Below, one piece after another: positions 63,366-64,000 of a DNA stretch of 64,000 nucleotides. The stretch lies in contig NZ_POSO01000002.1 in NCBI RefSeq assembly GCF_002993975.1, positions 331,469-395,468 of the forward strand, written 5' to 3'. The position numbers were made by a program, and so were the translations under genes. How positions within the stretch are numbered: position 1 is the stretch's first letter; the number at the start of each line of letters is the position of its first letter. Below the pieces are notes generated by a model that ran no database searches, was not told the origin of the DNA, and saw nothing but the letters and a program-made list of their open reading frames with translations. The DNA is from Apilactobacillus micheneri (lineage in GTDB: Bacteria; Bacillota; Bacilli; Lactobacillales; Lactobacillaceae).

Positions 63366-63660
63366 TTGACGTTGATATTAATTATTGATATTATTATTCC
63401 TGTTGTCGTTTTTGATAACGGTAGCAAAAAAATAATTATAAAAAGTTGTTGACGTTGTTTTACAGCTTTGGTATTATTGTAATTGTCGTTGAAAAAGACA
63501 AGTTAGTTATTGAAAAATAATTATAAAAAGTTATTGACTTTCACTTGTTAAAATGGCATAATAATTAATGTTGCGTTGTTGATATGACAAAGAGCAACAA
63601 ATTAATTCAAAAATTTAATTATAAAAAGTTGTTGACATTAAGTTGATAACCTGATATAAT
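63366..63660 (+). promoter_or_regulatory. four tandem rRNA promoters
   Basis: P1 TTGACG/TATTAT (63366-63394), P2 TTGACG/TATTAT (63449-63477), P3 TTGACT/CATAAT (63534-63562), P4 TTGACA/TATAAT (63632-63660), each with a 17-base spacer; P2-P4 share the upstream phrase AATTATAAAAAGTT, an UP-element-like tract. Confidence 0.85.
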
Positions 63661-63840
63661 TAAAGAGCTGCTTATTGAAAGCAGCTAACTGATAAGTAGA
63701 TCTTTGAAAACTGAACAAGATTGATAATCGATGATGTGTAAGGATTCTTATGATTTATATCATAAGAAATTAAACATTGCGAAGTCAATTCGCTTATAAA
63801 AAACAATTAATTTGATGAGCTAGTTAAAAGCTTTTCATCT
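63661..63840 (+). other. pre-16S leader
   Basis: Holds the phrase CTTTGAAAACTGAACAA (63703-63719) common in lactobacillus rRNA leaders and spacers, and a TAAGGATTCTTATGATTTATATCATAAG hairpin region (given by parts, about 63737-63768) used in processing. Confidence 0.6.
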
Positions 63841-64000
63841 ATAAGATGAGAGTTTGATCCTGGCTCAGGACGAACGCTGGCGGCGTGCCTAATACATGCA
63901 AGTCGAACGAGTCCTCCCAATTTGATTTTATGCTTGCATAAATGATTTTTGGATTCGGGACGAGTGGCGAACTGGTGAGTAACACGTGGGTAACCTGCCT
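63841..64000 (+). rRNA. rrs: 16S ribosomal RNA, 5' part
   Basis: Begins near 63841; universal primer site AGAGTTTGATCCTGGCTCAG at 63850-63869, then GACGAACGCTGGCGGCGTGC and, after V1, GTGAGTAACACGTGGGTAA. Lactobacillaceae-like; cut by the right edge. Confidence 0.98.

Overview
The window comes from a low-GC Gram-positive bacterium of the Lactobacillaceae. The support is a partial 16S rRNA gene at the right edge with Firmicutes-type leader sequence, a walRKHIJ-htrA cluster, the SufCDSUB order, MntH plus a manganese catalase, D-2-hydroxyacid dehydrogenase, adenine deaminase, an acetoin reductase and a bacteriocin locus. Coding DNA is very AT-rich, TTG starts are common, and nearly every operon ends in a clear intrinsic terminator. 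The genus cannot be fixed from 160 bases of 16S; a heterofermentative, plant- or insect-associated lactobacillus would fit.

Layout. 1-6.4 kb: start of aspA (minus); an aminotransferase (frameshifted) with a D-2-hydroxyacid dehydrogenase; an XRE regulator, DUF3278 protein and ABC exporter operon; a frameshifted maltose acetyltransferase; a PspC-like pseudogene. 6.4-15.6 kb: XRE membrane regulator, a secreted protein, then one long leftward operon nrdD-nrdG-sufC-sufD-sufS-sufU-sufB preceded by two NrdR boxes. 15.9-22.7 kb: small membrane and secreted proteins, a C39-like peptidase flanked by two related membrane proteins, a DUF1304 pseudogene, a secreted ADP-ribosyltransferase and a manganese catalase.

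23,025-35,655 is an integrated mobile island in the 3' end of tRNA-Lys(CTT), bounded by a 19-bp direct repeat and by paired integrase arm sites. It has the order of a phage satellite (PICI-like): leftward integrase and repressor, rightward Xis-like protein, DUF771, Rha, primase-polymerase/SF3 helicase and an iteron origin, but no capsid, terminase or lysis genes. Cargo is a Panacea-domain (DUF4065) antitoxin with a coiled-coil/membrane partner and a NapA-type antiporter with an attenuator-like leader. Its non-coding parts are extraordinary: an array of about 15 different paired direct repeats (29.94-30.52 kb), and two fields of imperfect hairpins whose arms differ but whose AT-rich loops are alike (31.16-31.31 and 33.2-34.15 kb).

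35.9-49.9 kb is core-like: WalRK signalling with its accessory proteins and HtrA; two TSUP permeases that both appear to start at AUU; an ArsR regulator with two overlapping operators and a CDF-like exporter; adenine deaminase; MntH with a DtxR-type palindrome and a universal stress protein. 50.9-54.9 kb is an undescribed two-peptide bacteriocin locus: two double-glycine prepeptides transcribed from a strong promoter, divergent from a C39 peptidase-ABC exporter and a short HlyD-like accessory protein, plus a DUF975 protein as candidate immunity. 55-63.3 kb: tandem paralogous FAD disulfide reductases, acetoin reductase, a tRNA-like small RNA with its own terminator, an AEC carrier, an L,D-transpeptidase lipoprotein, a GNAT protein and thiolase. 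The window ends in an rrn operon driven by four tandem promoters.
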